NCBI GenBank assembly: GCA_049889815.1
Contig: JBMHCR010000012.1
Location: forward strand, 4,441-68,440
Direction of reading: 5' to 3'
Length of the DNA stretch: 64,000 bases
Origin: JBPOFY01 sp049889815
GTDB lineage: Bacteria; Verrucomicrobiota; Verrucomicrobiia; Opitutales; Coraliomargaritaceae
Made by a program: the position numbers and the translations under genes. The notes under the pieces were generated by a model, which had not been told where the DNA came from, ran no database searches, and saw nothing but the letters and a program-made list of their open reading frames with translations. This document shows positions 32,760-43,320 of this stretch, piece after piece. The first letter of the stretch is position 1. Each line of letters begins with the position of its first letter.

Positions 32760-34088
32760 TTAAGAATGGCCTGTCTGTTGGCCTGATGAAACTGGTAGTC
32801 CGACCGATGACCGCGCTAGTTTGCTTCGCAAACGGTCGTAGTGGTGGGCACAGTTGGATTCTCCGAAGCGATCGATCGTTTCGCTGGGATCTTCGAAAAG
32901 ATCAAAAAGTTGGTAACGGGTAGCGCTATCCATGTGGCTGGCAATGAGTTTCCAGCGGGTTTCGGTGATCATACGCTGGTTGTCCATGTAAAGGTTTACA
33001 ATCGAGTCCCTGTGTTCAGCTCTTGGGTTTTCTAGTGTGGCGATCAAGTTTAGACTGTCGACGCCTTCGGGAGTCTCTAGTTCGCACAGTCCGCAGAGGG
33101 TAGCGTAGCAATCCCATGAGTAGATGAGCGATTCTGAAACTTGATTTACTGGTATATTTGGACCTGCCATTATAAACGGGACACGGGCGCTATGCTCGTA
33201 GACATTTTGTTTGCCCAGCAGTCCGTGTTGGCCGACTGCCAACCCGTGGTCGCCCGTGTAAATGGTGATGGTGTTGTCTAATTGATGACTCATTTCGAGT
33301 GCGTTGAGGATGCGCCCGATACCAGCATCCATCGCGGTGATCATGCCATAGTAATCTGTAAGTTCTTTTTGGATACGTTCTGGAGTACGTGGGTAGGGCG
33401 CCAGGCATTCATCGCGGATGTTTTTTACGCCAAGATCGAAGGGATGCTCTGGTATGAAGTTTGTGGGTACCGGTATTTGACCAGCTTTGTAGTGCTGAAT
33501 GTGGTCGATCGGAGGTGTACGCGGGTCATGCGGTGCGGTGAACGCACAGTAGAGAAAGAAGGGTTGCTCGCGATCGTAGTCCTTAATGAACTCGCAGGCA
33601 GTGTCACAGAATTGATCTGTGGCGAAGTTTTTGCATTCCTCAATTTGTTTTTCGGGAAACAGTCCACTGGGATCGAATGACCGCAGTGGAGTGGCATAGT
33701 GGTCGTCCATGCCGCCAGCAAAGATTGCCGCTCCATCGTTAAAACTACGAGTCAGGCTGGCAGTATCGTTGTGCCATTTTCCTGTTACGTAGCTATGGTA
33801 GCCGTTGCGCTTGAAGCATTCTGGTAGCGTCACCCGATCGGGGTCAATGACCCCGCGTCCCCCGCGCATGGAGCCATAGAAATCCATCCCAGTGAGCAGA
33901 CTCGCGCGGGTCGGCACGCAGACGGCGTCGTCGCAACCACCCATGTGGTAGGCGCGAGTGAATGCAGTGCCGCGAGCGGCGAGTCGATCCAAATGCGGTG
34001 TATGCACCGCCTTGCATCCAGCCCAGTGCATTGCAGTGCTCTGATGGTCGTCCGCAACGAGCATGACAACATTGGGTCGTGATTGCAT
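32760..34088 (-). CDS. Sulfatase, cytosolic (no signal peptide), type I formylglycine
   Basis: 442 aa. It starts directly with M-Q-S-R-P-N-V-V-M-L-V-A-D-D-H, the first metal-binding Asp pair, with no export signal, so it probably acts in the cytoplasm on small sulfated sugars. The active-site Cys57 lies in C-V-P-T-R-A, followed by L-L-T-G, to be matured to formylglycine. Also seen are T-G-K-W-H, A-P-H-D-P-R and the second metal site T-G-D-H-G. It is the last of three minus-strand sulfatase genes, 100 bp from the next one. The product resembles iduronate/choline-type sulfatases but the substrate is not defined. Confidence 0.9.
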   Translation of the reverse strand: MQSRPNVVMLVADDHQSTAMHWAGCKAVHTPHLDRLAARGTAFTRAYHMGGCDDAVCVPTRASLLTGMDFYGSMRGGRGVIDPDRVTLPECFKRNGYHSYVTGKWHNDTASLTRSFNDGAAIFAGGMDDHYATPLRSFDPSGLFPEKQIEECKNFATDQFCDTACEFIKDYDREQPFFLYCAFTAPHDPRTPPIDHIQHYKAGQIPVPTNFIPEHPFDLGVKNIRDECLAPYPRTPERIQKELTDYYGMITAMDAGIGRILNALEMSHQLDNTITIYTGDHGLAVGQHGLLGKQNVYEHSARVPFIMAGPNIPVNQVSESLIYSWDCYATLCGLCELETPEGVDSLNLIATLENPRAEHRDSIVNLYMDNQRMITETRWKLIASHMDSATRYQLFDLFEDPSETIDRFGESNCAHHYDRLRSKLARSSVGLPVSSGQQTGHS

Positions 34089-34188
34089 TCTAGGTTTTTG
34101 TCCTACTCTTCATCCTCATGCTTTTATTATGAGATTTTGAAAGGCAGAATAATTTGAATGTTGGGATTTTTTATAGGTAGCGGCGAAG

Positions 34189-35673
34189 TTACTCGATCAC
34201 ATGCAACTTACGTGCAGCAGCTTTGGCTTTCAGATCTTCATGAAGCTCTTTGTAGAAGTTGAGGCGCGCCTTTTGGTATTCCCCTGCTTGGAGGAAAACA
34301 CTGCTGACGTTTTGCGCGTTCCAGTCGTTCCACATTTGTGCGAGTTGCTGGCGGAGCTCGGGACTTTGTTCGATGATATTGGTGGATTCGTAGGGGTCGT
34401 TGACCATGTCGAAGAGTTGCGGGCCATCTTGTGAGTAGCCTTCCTTGAGCATCTTGTGAGTCGGTGTGCGGATGGCCCAACCGTTGTTGTCACGGACACG
34501 CCAGTAGATGGCTTCGTGGGGAGGTTCGGGGTTTTCACCATTCAAGTGTGGGATGAGGTTCACTCCATCCATTTTGTGTCCTGAAGTATCACCACCGCCC
34601 AAGGCAACTGCAGTTGCGGCGATGTCGAGTGAAGAGACCGGGTAGTCATAATTGAGACCAGCAGGTATACCATCTGGCCAGTGGACAATAAAGGGAACCT
34701 TGCTGCCACCCTCATACATACTGCCTTTGCCCTTACGTAGGGGTCCGTTGTCAGCCCAGTCTTCGTTCATGTGATTCACTTTTGGGGCGACACCACCGTT
34801 ATCGGAAAGAAAGAAGAGGATGGTATTGTCGAACTTGCCAGATTCCTTGAGGGCGCTGATCAGCATGCCGATGCCTTGATCCATAGATTCGATCATTGCC
34901 AGATAGGCGGCACGGTTGCCTGTTTCACCCTTGGCTTTATACTTTTCGATGAGCTCTTTGGGCGCATGCAAGGGGCCATGTGGTGCGTTGTAGGTGAGGA
35001 ACAAGCAGAAGGGCTTGTCGCTCTGTTTCATGAAACGTGCAGCGTCTTTGGTGAGAGCAGTGGTTAAATATTCTTCAAATTCGGCGGCATTGGTATTGCG
35101 GAGCAGCGGTTGAGTGCAGCCCTCATTGTGGCCGTAGTTGGGGTTGCCGTTTGCGAGCAGTAATTCGGGATGTGTATCGACCATCTCCGGCCAAAAGTCG
35201 TGGCCACCGGATAGAAAGCCGTAGAAGTAGTCGAAGCCGCGACTGTTTGGGTGAAATGGGTGTGATGCGCCGAGGTGCCATTTTCCGATGATTCCGGTGC
35301 GGTAACCCGCAGGTTTGAGGCGTGTCGCAAAGGTTTTCTCATCGAGGGGTAAACCTTGATGTATATCATATGGGGAGTAACTGTAATTGGTTTCACTGCC
35401 AAAGCGTGCCTGATAGCGACCGGTCACAAATCCGGCGCGTGAAGGGCCGCAATAGGGGTGGGTGACGTAGCCGTTGTGAATGATAGCGCCGTTTTCGGCG
35501 AGACGATCCAGGTTTGGTGTTTCGACGACTGTGGAGCCGGTGAAACCGGTGTCGGCGTAGCCCAGATCATCACACATAATGATGAGGAAGTTCGCTTTCG
35601 ATTCACTTCCGAAAAGGTTAGCACTGAGTACGGTTAGAATGAGGAAGAGTTTCAGTGGATTTATAGTGAGCAT
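34189..35673 (-). CDS. Secreted sulfatase (type I, formylglycine)
   Basis: About 494 aa from the ATG at 35673, 2 bp after the stop of the upstream sulfatase. This start gives a signal peptide (L-K-L-F-L-I-L-T-V-L-S-A-N-L-F-G), while the longer frame lies inside the neighbour. Metal site I-M-C-D-D-L-G-Y, active-site Cys75 in C-G-P-S-R-A-G, I-G-K-W-H-L-G, N-A-P-H-G-P and L-S-D-N-G-G. The layout is arylsulfatase/GalNAc-sulfatase-like. It would be periplasmic or extracellular. It is translationally linked to the 35676 gene. Confidence 0.92.
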   Translation of the reverse strand: MLTINPLKLFLILTVLSANLFGSESKANFLIIMCDDLGYADTGFTGSTVVETPNLDRLAENGAIIHNGYVTHPYCGPSRAGFVTGRYQARFGSETNYSYSPYDIHQGLPLDEKTFATRLKPAGYRTGIIGKWHLGASHPFHPNSRGFDYFYGFLSGGHDFWPEMVDTHPELLLANGNPNYGHNEGCTQPLLRNTNAAEFEEYLTTALTKDAARFMKQSDKPFCLFLTYNAPHGPLHAPKELIEKYKAKGETGNRAAYLAMIESMDQGIGMLISALKESGKFDNTILFFLSDNGGVAPKVNHMNEDWADNGPLRKGKGSMYEGGSKVPFIVHWPDGIPAGLNYDYPVSSLDIAATAVALGGGDTSGHKMDGVNLIPHLNGENPEPPHEAIYWRVRDNNGWAIRTPTHKMLKEGYSQDGPQLFDMVNDPYESTNIIEQSPELRQQLAQMWNDWNAQNVSSVFLQAGEYQKARLNFYKELHEDLKAKAAARKLHVIE

Positions 35674-35675
35674 TT

Positions 35676-37352
<1,677 letters not shown>

Positions 37353-37641
37353 CGTTTATATGTCTGGGGTAATATACCTGCAAGACTGGGGGGAGTCTTG
37401 CTACCACAGTATTTAGAGGCAAGCTATCTCAACTTGTATTGAATTTTTTATGTATCCGAATTACGAGCGATGACTTAAGAGAAAATAAGTCGCGGAATTT
37501 CGGATAATCTCAATTCCCATCGATTTGTCAGGTCAGTCGAGCTTTGACTATCTACGTGTGAAGTTCAATTGACATTGCGGCTCATTAATTGTCACTTTTG
37601 TCGGCGAAGTTCGCGATTACACGCTATTAACTATAGATTCC
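37353..37641. promoter_or_regulatory. Divergent intergenic region of the sulfatase locus
   Basis: 289 bp between two divergent runs. It contains TTGACA at 37569-37574, a good -35 box, but no clear -10 box at 16-18 bp. TGACA (37570-37574) and TGTCA (37590-37594) form an inverted pair that could be an operator half-site pair. No gene is seen. This is the most likely place for locus control, but the sites are weak. Confidence 0.3.
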
Positions 37642-39084
37642 ATGTTTCACCCTCAACTGAACGTTACTCGGCGCGATTTCCTTAGATCATCCGCAGCACT
37701 CAGTACGGTGTCTATATTGCCCAACTACGTGGCGCTTGGGAATCAATCCAATAGTGAAACTGCAGCTCCTAGTGAGCGCGTGAATGTTGCTTTTATCGGT
37801 ACTGGCAATAAGGGCTACCGTAATCGTAAGGCCTTTCTCGCGAGTGCGGGCGAATATATGAATGTGGTCGCGCTTTGTGATGTGCATTTGACTCAGGATG
37901 ACGTCCAGGAGTCGGCCGCTGAGCATCCACAGGCGAAGTTATTTTCCGACTATCGCGAGCTGTTTGATCAGATGGCAGACGAGATTGATGCGGTGGTAGT
38001 ATCGACCCCCGATCATACGCATTTCCCAGCGACGATGCTCGCGATGCACTACGGCAAACACGTCTGGTGCGAGAAGCCGCTCGCGCATACTTTTGGTCAA
38101 TGCGAGCGCCTCATGGATCTGGCTGAGCGTTCAGGTGTCGTCACTCAGATGGGCAATCAGGGGCACTCGGGATCGAACTACTTCCAATTTAAGGCATGGA
38201 GTGAAGCGGGCATCATGAATGACATCACTAAAATTGATGCCTATCAAGTGGGAGGATCGCGTTGGAATACCTGGGCGAAGAACCCGAAGCTGGTGACTTA
38301 TCCCGAGGATCCGATGCCGGAAGGTATGGAGTGGGACATCTGGTGCTCGGTGTCTCCAGAAGTGCCGTTTAGTAAGTTGATGCATCCGAGTAACTGGCGC
38401 GGCTGGTATGAATTTGGTTGTGGTAAGCTTGGAGATTGGGCTGCGCATGTCATTGATACACCGCATCGTTTCTTGAAACTCGGTTTTCCTGAGAAAGTGA
38501 CTGCTGTGACGCGCGAGAATGTGCATCCGTTGATCTATCCAAGTGGCTCCACGATTCGTTTCAACTTCCCTGAGCGAGGTGAGGGCTTGCCCGCTTGTGA
38601 GCTTACCTGGTATGATGGCCCGGGTAACTTTCCGGAAATTCCTGAACAGTATCGCGATTTAAAGAGCGAGCAACCCGGCTATGTGGCGCCTGAGGGAGTC
38701 AAGCCGCCGCGAAGTGATTATGTCGGTAAAGTTATTTACGGTAAAGACTTGGTGTTCCGCGGGGTCTCTCACGAGCAACCGCTACGGATTGTTCCTAAGC
38801 AGAAGTATCTAGATATGCGTCGCGACTTGCCGCGCTTCCCTCAGAAGAATTCCAATCACTGGCGCAACTTTATCTTGGCGTGTAAGGGCGAAGAAGAAAC
38901 CCGTTCGCCTTTCAGTGTTGCCGGTCCGCTTTCGCAGGTTTTGGCGATTGGTATGATTTCGCAACGACTCGGAGGTGAGCTTCATTTCGATCGCGATACC
39001 AAGCGCTTTACGAATAGCGACGATGCGAATGCGCTTCTGGATCCCGCGCCACGCAAGGGCTGGGAGGAGTTTTATACTCTGTAA
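37642..39084 (+). CDS. Tat-exported Gfo/Idh/MocA family oxidoreductase
   Basis: 480 aa. Twin-Arg signal T-R-R-D-F-L-R-S-S-A-A-L-S-T-V-S. Rossmann motifs V-A-F-I-G-T-G-N-K-G, V-A-L-C-D-V-H, V-V-S-T-P-D-H-T-H and W-C-E-K-P-L-A-H-T. In the C-terminal half is L-G-D-W-A-A-H-V-I-D-T-P-H, the substrate-side His/Asp block. It is exported folded with its nucleotide. It opens the plus-strand sulfatase/glycosidase operon, 39 bp before a large secreted glycosidase-like gene, so it may act on sugars released from the polymer. Confidence 0.88.
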   Translation: MFHPQLNVTRRDFLRSSAALSTVSILPNYVALGNQSNSETAAPSERVNVAFIGTGNKGYRNRKAFLASAGEYMNVVALCDVHLTQDDVQESAAEHPQAKLFSDYRELFDQMADEIDAVVVSTPDHTHFPATMLAMHYGKHVWCEKPLAHTFGQCERLMDLAERSGVVTQMGNQGHSGSNYFQFKAWSEAGIMNDITKIDAYQVGGSRWNTWAKNPKLVTYPEDPMPEGMEWDIWCSVSPEVPFSKLMHPSNWRGWYEFGCGKLGDWAAHVIDTPHRFLKLGFPEKVTAVTRENVHPLIYPSGSTIRFNFPERGEGLPACELTWYDGPGNFPEIPEQYRDLKSEQPGYVAPEGVKPPRSDYVGKVIYGKDLVFRGVSHEQPLRIVPKQKYLDMRRDLPRFPQKNSNHWRNFILACKGEEETRSPFSVAGPLSQVLAIGMISQRLGGELHFDRDTKRFTNSDDANALLDPAPRKGWEEFYTL

Positions 39085-39123
39085 GCGGGCTCTGGTATTC
39101 GCAATGTCTTCAGTTGCTAACGC

Positions 39124-41547
39124 GTGATGTTGTCGTTGAGGTCCCCGTTCTATTGGCTTACGTCACTACTTACGATTGTGCCGTTTGTTCCGGCTTTTGC
39201 CGATGTGCCGTTGATAGGAAGTCAAATTCCGGATGTGAGCTTGCTTGATGGTGATTTCGAAGAACTGAAAGCAGGTTGGAGAACTCCCAAGCAGTCGCCG
39301 TATTGGATAACTGAAGTTGTTCGAGGCGGTGGACGTGTAGGGGTAGCAGAAGGCAAGATGATGAATAACGGCGCAACGCTTGCGACCGTAGAGTCTGTGC
39401 CACTTGAAAATGCAGCACTCGACTCTCTACGAGCGGGTGATGTGCTCGCTTGGCGTTTCGCATCGAATACCGAGTATCCTTGTGATGGACGAGTGAGTTT
39501 TGCATTGGTCTTTGCAGATGTGGAACGAATGCTTGTAAGTCGTGTAGAAGTTCCAAGTTGCCCAGAGCCTCCTCGAGTGTATGAAGGTTTTTATACGGTA
39601 ACGGAGGCAGATGTCCGCCTAGGGCAGTTAAGCGCCAAGTTTCATTTGGAAACGACACATGGGATAAAGGTGTATATCGACTGGGTTGATCTAAGGTTAT
39701 TGCGCCAACAAAGCTCAGGTCCTGCGGCGCTGGCAGCCAATGTAAGTGAGGGTGGAGTTGAGCTCACTTGGTATGGTGAGCCTGGACTACGCTATGCGGT
39801 TTACCGGAGTCACTCTGAGCGTGGCGGATACGAACGCGTCGCGACCGATGTTGTCGGCAATAGCTGGATCGATACATCGACGATCAATGGTAAAACTTAT
39901 TTTTATGTGGTAAAACCGCTGGGTGAGAACCATGTTTCCTCAAAGGTGGTTTCGATTCAGAAGTTGGACTCAGTCGCGCCCGCTGCGCCACAGGATCTCG
40001 TTGCTACTGGCAAGGATTGGGTCGTGCAGCTAGCTTGGACGACTCAGGAGCGTGATATCGAATACTATAAAGTCTATCGTAGTGATGACGGAGGTGAAAA
40101 TTTTGCCTGTATCGCGCCCTATGTGACTGGCTTGAAATTTGAAGACATGTTGCCAATCAAAAGCGCGCAGAATAGCTATGCCGTGCGTGCGGTGGATTAC
40201 AGCGGTAACGAAAGTGAGTTGTCTGCTCAATCGATGGCGAGTGTTCAAGCGGTTCGTGGGGCGTCATTCAGTGACTTGATTTTGCCGATGCCAATCCATA
40301 AGGAGCTGCGCTCAGACCTTTGGGGGGCTGCGGGCGTCTTGCCACGCGACCCGGACAATGGAGTCGAGCATCCAGACTGGTCTTACTGGGGCGGTAAAAT
40401 TATACAGAGCACCGAGGATGGAACCTATCATATGCAGGTGGTTCGCTGGCTGGAAGGCGATCGCAGAGGGCATTGGGCATGGCCACATTCAACGGTTGCG
40501 CATGTGGTATCGGATTATCCGACCGGTCCTTATCGGGTCGTTAAAGATCTTGCTTATGACTATCAGGGCGGACTCGGACATAATACCAACATCATACCCT
40601 TGAACGATGGCAGTTATGCGATGTATTCCTTGATCAATTGGAAGAGCATGATGCTGCATTCGGATAGCCTGAATGGTCCCTGGGAAGTGCTGGGTGAAAT
40701 ACAAGTGAATGTGCCAAAGAATTACAAAAATCCGTATCGACTTGAACGAAACTTATCTGGTGTGCATTGCGAGGATGGTAGCTTTTTAATTGTTACCAAG
40801 GCGGGAGCCATGATGCGTAGCGAAAATGGGATTTTAGGTCCCTATGAGGTAGTTTCTGAAACGACGGATACGAACCAGACAATTCCCGAACGGTATCGTC
40901 ATTCGAATTATGAGGATCCGACGCTGTGGTATGACGGGGTGCAGTATCATAAAATTATTAATGCCTTTCTGGACTATCGAGCGATTTATTTGCGGTCCCC
41001 TGACGGGATTCATTGGAAATACGAAGACGGTCTAGCATATACGCCCACGTGCACCGTCTATGAAGATGGCACCCGGACATTTTGGTATAAGGTCGAGCGT
41101 CCAAATGTCTTACAGGATGCTTACGGTCGTGCTACGCACTTGTCGTTAGCGGCGGTCGACGTGAAAAAGGATGATGACTATGGAAATGACAACCACAGTT
41201 CCAAGCATCTTGTGATTCCTCTGGTGGTGCATAAGCGTGTTTCCATGCTGAATACGGAACCAGTCAGTTCGACGACTGATCGTATCCGAATTCTGATACA
41301 CTCTGAACTTGGATTTGATGCGACTCAGGATATTGACCTCGAATCCCTGCGCTTCGGTGCTGCAGAAGTCGTTAACTTCGGCGGCGGTTCGAAAGTGCTA
41401 TCCACAGAAGAACATTCGCAGGGTTTGATTGTCGAATTTGATGGAGAGGGCAACGGTATCAAAGCGGAGAATTTCGTCGCTAAATTGATCGGTCGCACAA
41501 AGGATGCTGAACTGATTGTCGCCTTCTCAAAATTACAGTTCAATTGA
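39124..41547 (+). CDS. Large secreted FN3 / beta-propeller putative glycoside hydrolase
   Basis: 807 aa with a signal peptide (ends P-A-F-A-D). An N-terminal beta-sandwich (about 30-195) may bind carbohydrate. Two fibronectin III-like modules follow (about 203-283 and 290-380, with Y-A-V-Y-R-S and Y-Y-K-V-Y-R-S). A five-bladed beta-propeller-like part comes next (about 395-710, G-G-L-G-H-N-T-N, S-N-Y-E-D-P-T-L-W-Y, Y-L-R-S-P-D-G-I-H-W), of the kind seen in GH43/GH117-type enzymes, then a C-terminal beta domain. I cannot assign a CAZy family. A similar propeller is fused to the sulfatase at 62301. Four bp separate it from the next sulfatase start. Confidence 0.7.
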   Translation: MMLSLRSPFYWLTSLLTIVPFVPAFADVPLIGSQIPDVSLLDGDFEELKAGWRTPKQSPYWITEVVRGGGRVGVAEGKMMNNGATLATVESVPLENAALDSLRAGDVLAWRFASNTEYPCDGRVSFALVFADVERMLVSRVEVPSCPEPPRVYEGFYTVTEADVRLGQLSAKFHLETTHGIKVYIDWVDLRLLRQQSSGPAALAANVSEGGVELTWYGEPGLRYAVYRSHSERGGYERVATDVVGNSWIDTSTINGKTYFYVVKPLGENHVSSKVVSIQKLDSVAPAAPQDLVATGKDWVVQLAWTTQERDIEYYKVYRSDDGGENFACIAPYVTGLKFEDMLPIKSAQNSYAVRAVDYSGNESELSAQSMASVQAVRGASFSDLILPMPIHKELRSDLWGAAGVLPRDPDNGVEHPDWSYWGGKIIQSTEDGTYHMQVVRWLEGDRRGHWAWPHSTVAHVVSDYPTGPYRVVKDLAYDYQGGLGHNTNIIPLNDGSYAMYSLINWKSMMLHSDSLNGPWEVLGEIQVNVPKNYKNPYRLERNLSGVHCEDGSFLIVTKAGAMMRSENGILGPYEVVSETTDTNQTIPERYRHSNYEDPTLWYDGVQYHKIINAFLDYRAIYLRSPDGIHWKYEDGLAYTPTCTVYEDGTRTFWYKVERPNVLQDAYGRATHLSLAAVDVKKDDDYGNDNHSSKHLVIPLVVHKRVSMLNTEPVSSTTDRIRILIHSELGFDATQDIDLESLRFGAAEVVNFGGGSKVLSTEEHSQGLIVEFDGEGNGIKAENFVAKLIGRTKDAELIVAFSKLQFN

Positions 41548-41551
41548 TCTA

Positions 41552-43177
41552 ATGAAGAACTACCTCACATACATCTTCCTACTCTTATTTGCCGCTGGCT
41601 CTGTGAATGCCGAGATCGGCTCGGGCTCTCGCCCGAATATCATCGTCTACTTCGCGGATGATATTAGTGCACGTGAGTTCCCGATTTATGGTTCTACCGT
41701 GTGGTCCGACAATCTTAAGGGCGACGACTCAGCGAATCCTGAATTTCGTGCTCAGACACCGGTGATGGATCGTCTGGCAAATGAGGGTGTCTGGGTCACC
41801 AATGCATGGGCTGCGACGATTTGTAACCCGAGTCGTGCAATGATGATGACCGGTCGTTACGCACACCGCACCAAGTGGTGGAATAATAATGACCGCGGCG
41901 TATACAAAGATTCATGGGGTAAGCTTTCAACCTGGCCGGTATACGAGAGTTCGCCGTTGCTTCTCAGTCACATTGCGAACCAGGCTGGCTATGCGACTTA
42001 TTGGAGTGGTAAAACACAGATGACTGGCCCATTTGAGAAGCATGGTTTTGATGAGGGCTGTTTCACGCCTGGAAATTGGGAGCATCTCGACAATCCGTTT
42101 ACTGACTTTCGCCTGCTTTATGAGCAGCGCGAGGGGAAGCGTGTGTTGATCAACGACGACACTGGCAAAGAGGTGAACACCTATAAACAACACGGTTGGA
42201 ATTTCTTCCCGCATGTGAAAGTAATGAACCATCCCGCAAATCCAGGTGAAGTGGTCTGGTGGCCCAATACGCCCGAGGCGAAAGAGAGCTATAGCATAAA
42301 TACCTACGGAGCAGATGTTGAACAGGATTTGGCGTTCGATTTCATGGATCGGAGCAAAGCCAACGGGAAGCCTTTTCTTGTCTACCATACGACGCACCTT
42401 GGGCATGATGCTTTCGATTGGTTATTTCCGAAGGCAGATCGCGTTTCAAAATGGCCAGGGACCCCCGTCGTAAAATGGGATGGCGAAAACTATCATCGTA
42501 AAGCGGTAAACATCACCGGCGACGAGGGCATCTATCAAACCAACGGCACAGTTACCGACGTCGGCATTCATTATCATGTCAACTATATCGACTATCAGAT
42601 TTGGCGTTACACCGAGAAGCTGAATGAGCTCGGTGTCGCTGATAATACGATTATTATCATCACTGCGGATAACGGCACCAGCGGTTTTGGCAAAAATAAC
42701 CCCAACCAGCAACGAGGTGCCCACGTTCCGTTTATCGTGTATGCACCCGGTATGACCAAGCAGGGAAGGGCTGATACGATGGTGAGTCTTGCGGACGTAT
42801 GGCCCACGGTTGCCGAACTTGCAGGTTTCGAGGTGCCAGCGGACTACGAAATCGACGGCAAGAGCCTCGTTCCGTATTTATTTGGTGATGCTGATAAGCA
42901 CCGTGACTGGGTATATTCCTATCGCGGCCCCGAGCAGTTTATCCGCGGCAAATATGTGCTTAAAGACGGTACGGGAAAGTGGTGGGATGTGTCTCAACCT
43001 GTTGGTGACCTTACCAGTTTCGCGGAAATCAAGAACTGGAACCAGGTTTACGAGGTGCATCGCGAAGAAAGTCAGAAGCTGCTCGAAATACTGCCGCAAT
43101 TTGATCTTTATTACGAGGAGCACGAGGCTCCTGGTGTGCCGAATCGTTTTCCTAAGAGGATTCAATACCGTCGCTAA
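41552..43177 (+). CDS. Secreted sulfatase (type I, formylglycine)
   Basis: 541 aa from the ATG at 41552. The longer frame would run into the neighbouring gene. The signal peptide ends S-V-N-A-E. Metal site Y-F-A-D-D-I, then an inserted stretch before the active site, Cys91 in I-C-N-P-S-R-A, followed by M-M-T-G-R-Y. Further motifs are W-S-G-K-T-Q (in place of the usual G-K-W-H) and T-A-D-N-G-T-S-G. The insert and the missing W-H make it divergent from the arylsulfatase core. It is coupled to the upstream propeller enzyme by a 4-bp gap. A repeat element follows it. Confidence 0.9.
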   Translation: MKNYLTYIFLLLFAAGSVNAEIGSGSRPNIIVYFADDISAREFPIYGSTVWSDNLKGDDSANPEFRAQTPVMDRLANEGVWVTNAWAATICNPSRAMMMTGRYAHRTKWWNNNDRGVYKDSWGKLSTWPVYESSPLLLSHIANQAGYATYWSGKTQMTGPFEKHGFDEGCFTPGNWEHLDNPFTDFRLLYEQREGKRVLINDDTGKEVNTYKQHGWNFFPHVKVMNHPANPGEVVWWPNTPEAKESYSINTYGADVEQDLAFDFMDRSKANGKPFLVYHTTHLGHDAFDWLFPKADRVSKWPGTPVVKWDGENYHRKAVNITGDEGIYQTNGTVTDVGIHYHVNYIDYQIWRYTEKLNELGVADNTIIIITADNGTSGFGKNNPNQQRGAHVPFIVYAPGMTKQGRADTMVSLADVWPTVAELAGFEVPADYEIDGKSLVPYLFGDADKHRDWVYSYRGPEQFIRGKYVLKDGTGKWWDVSQPVGDLTSFAEIKNWNQVYEVHREESQKLLEILPQFDLYYEEHEAPGVPNRFPKRIQYRR

Positions 43178-43178
43178 A

Positions 43179-43292
43179 GGTAGGGCTCTCTCGCCGAGAG
43201 AGCTGTACGCCCGTCGCTTTATTTATAAAAATTCGCCCTAGTATCCTTTGAACCTTATCGCGTGACGGTCGCCTCGGCGAGGCGACCCTACC
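43179..43292. repeat. MITE-like element with two perfect palindromes
   Basis: It is bounded by GGTAGGG (43179-43185) and CCCTACC (43286-43292). Palindrome 1 (43185-43203) pairs GCTCTCTCG with CGAGAGAGC. Palindrome 2 (43267-43287) pairs GGTCGCCTCG with CGAGGCGACC around one base. It has no ORF and fills most of the 143-bp gap between two sulfatase genes. It could also act as a transcript end or mRNA processing site. Confidence 0.7.
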
Positions 43293-43320
43293 AACGATGT
43301 AACCCTTACCCAACCCCTAG

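Noticed and set aside
37569..37597. Full sigma-70 promoter from TTGACA at 37569
   Set aside because: No acceptable -10 box at 16-18 bp, so only the -35-like box is mentioned as part of the divergent region.
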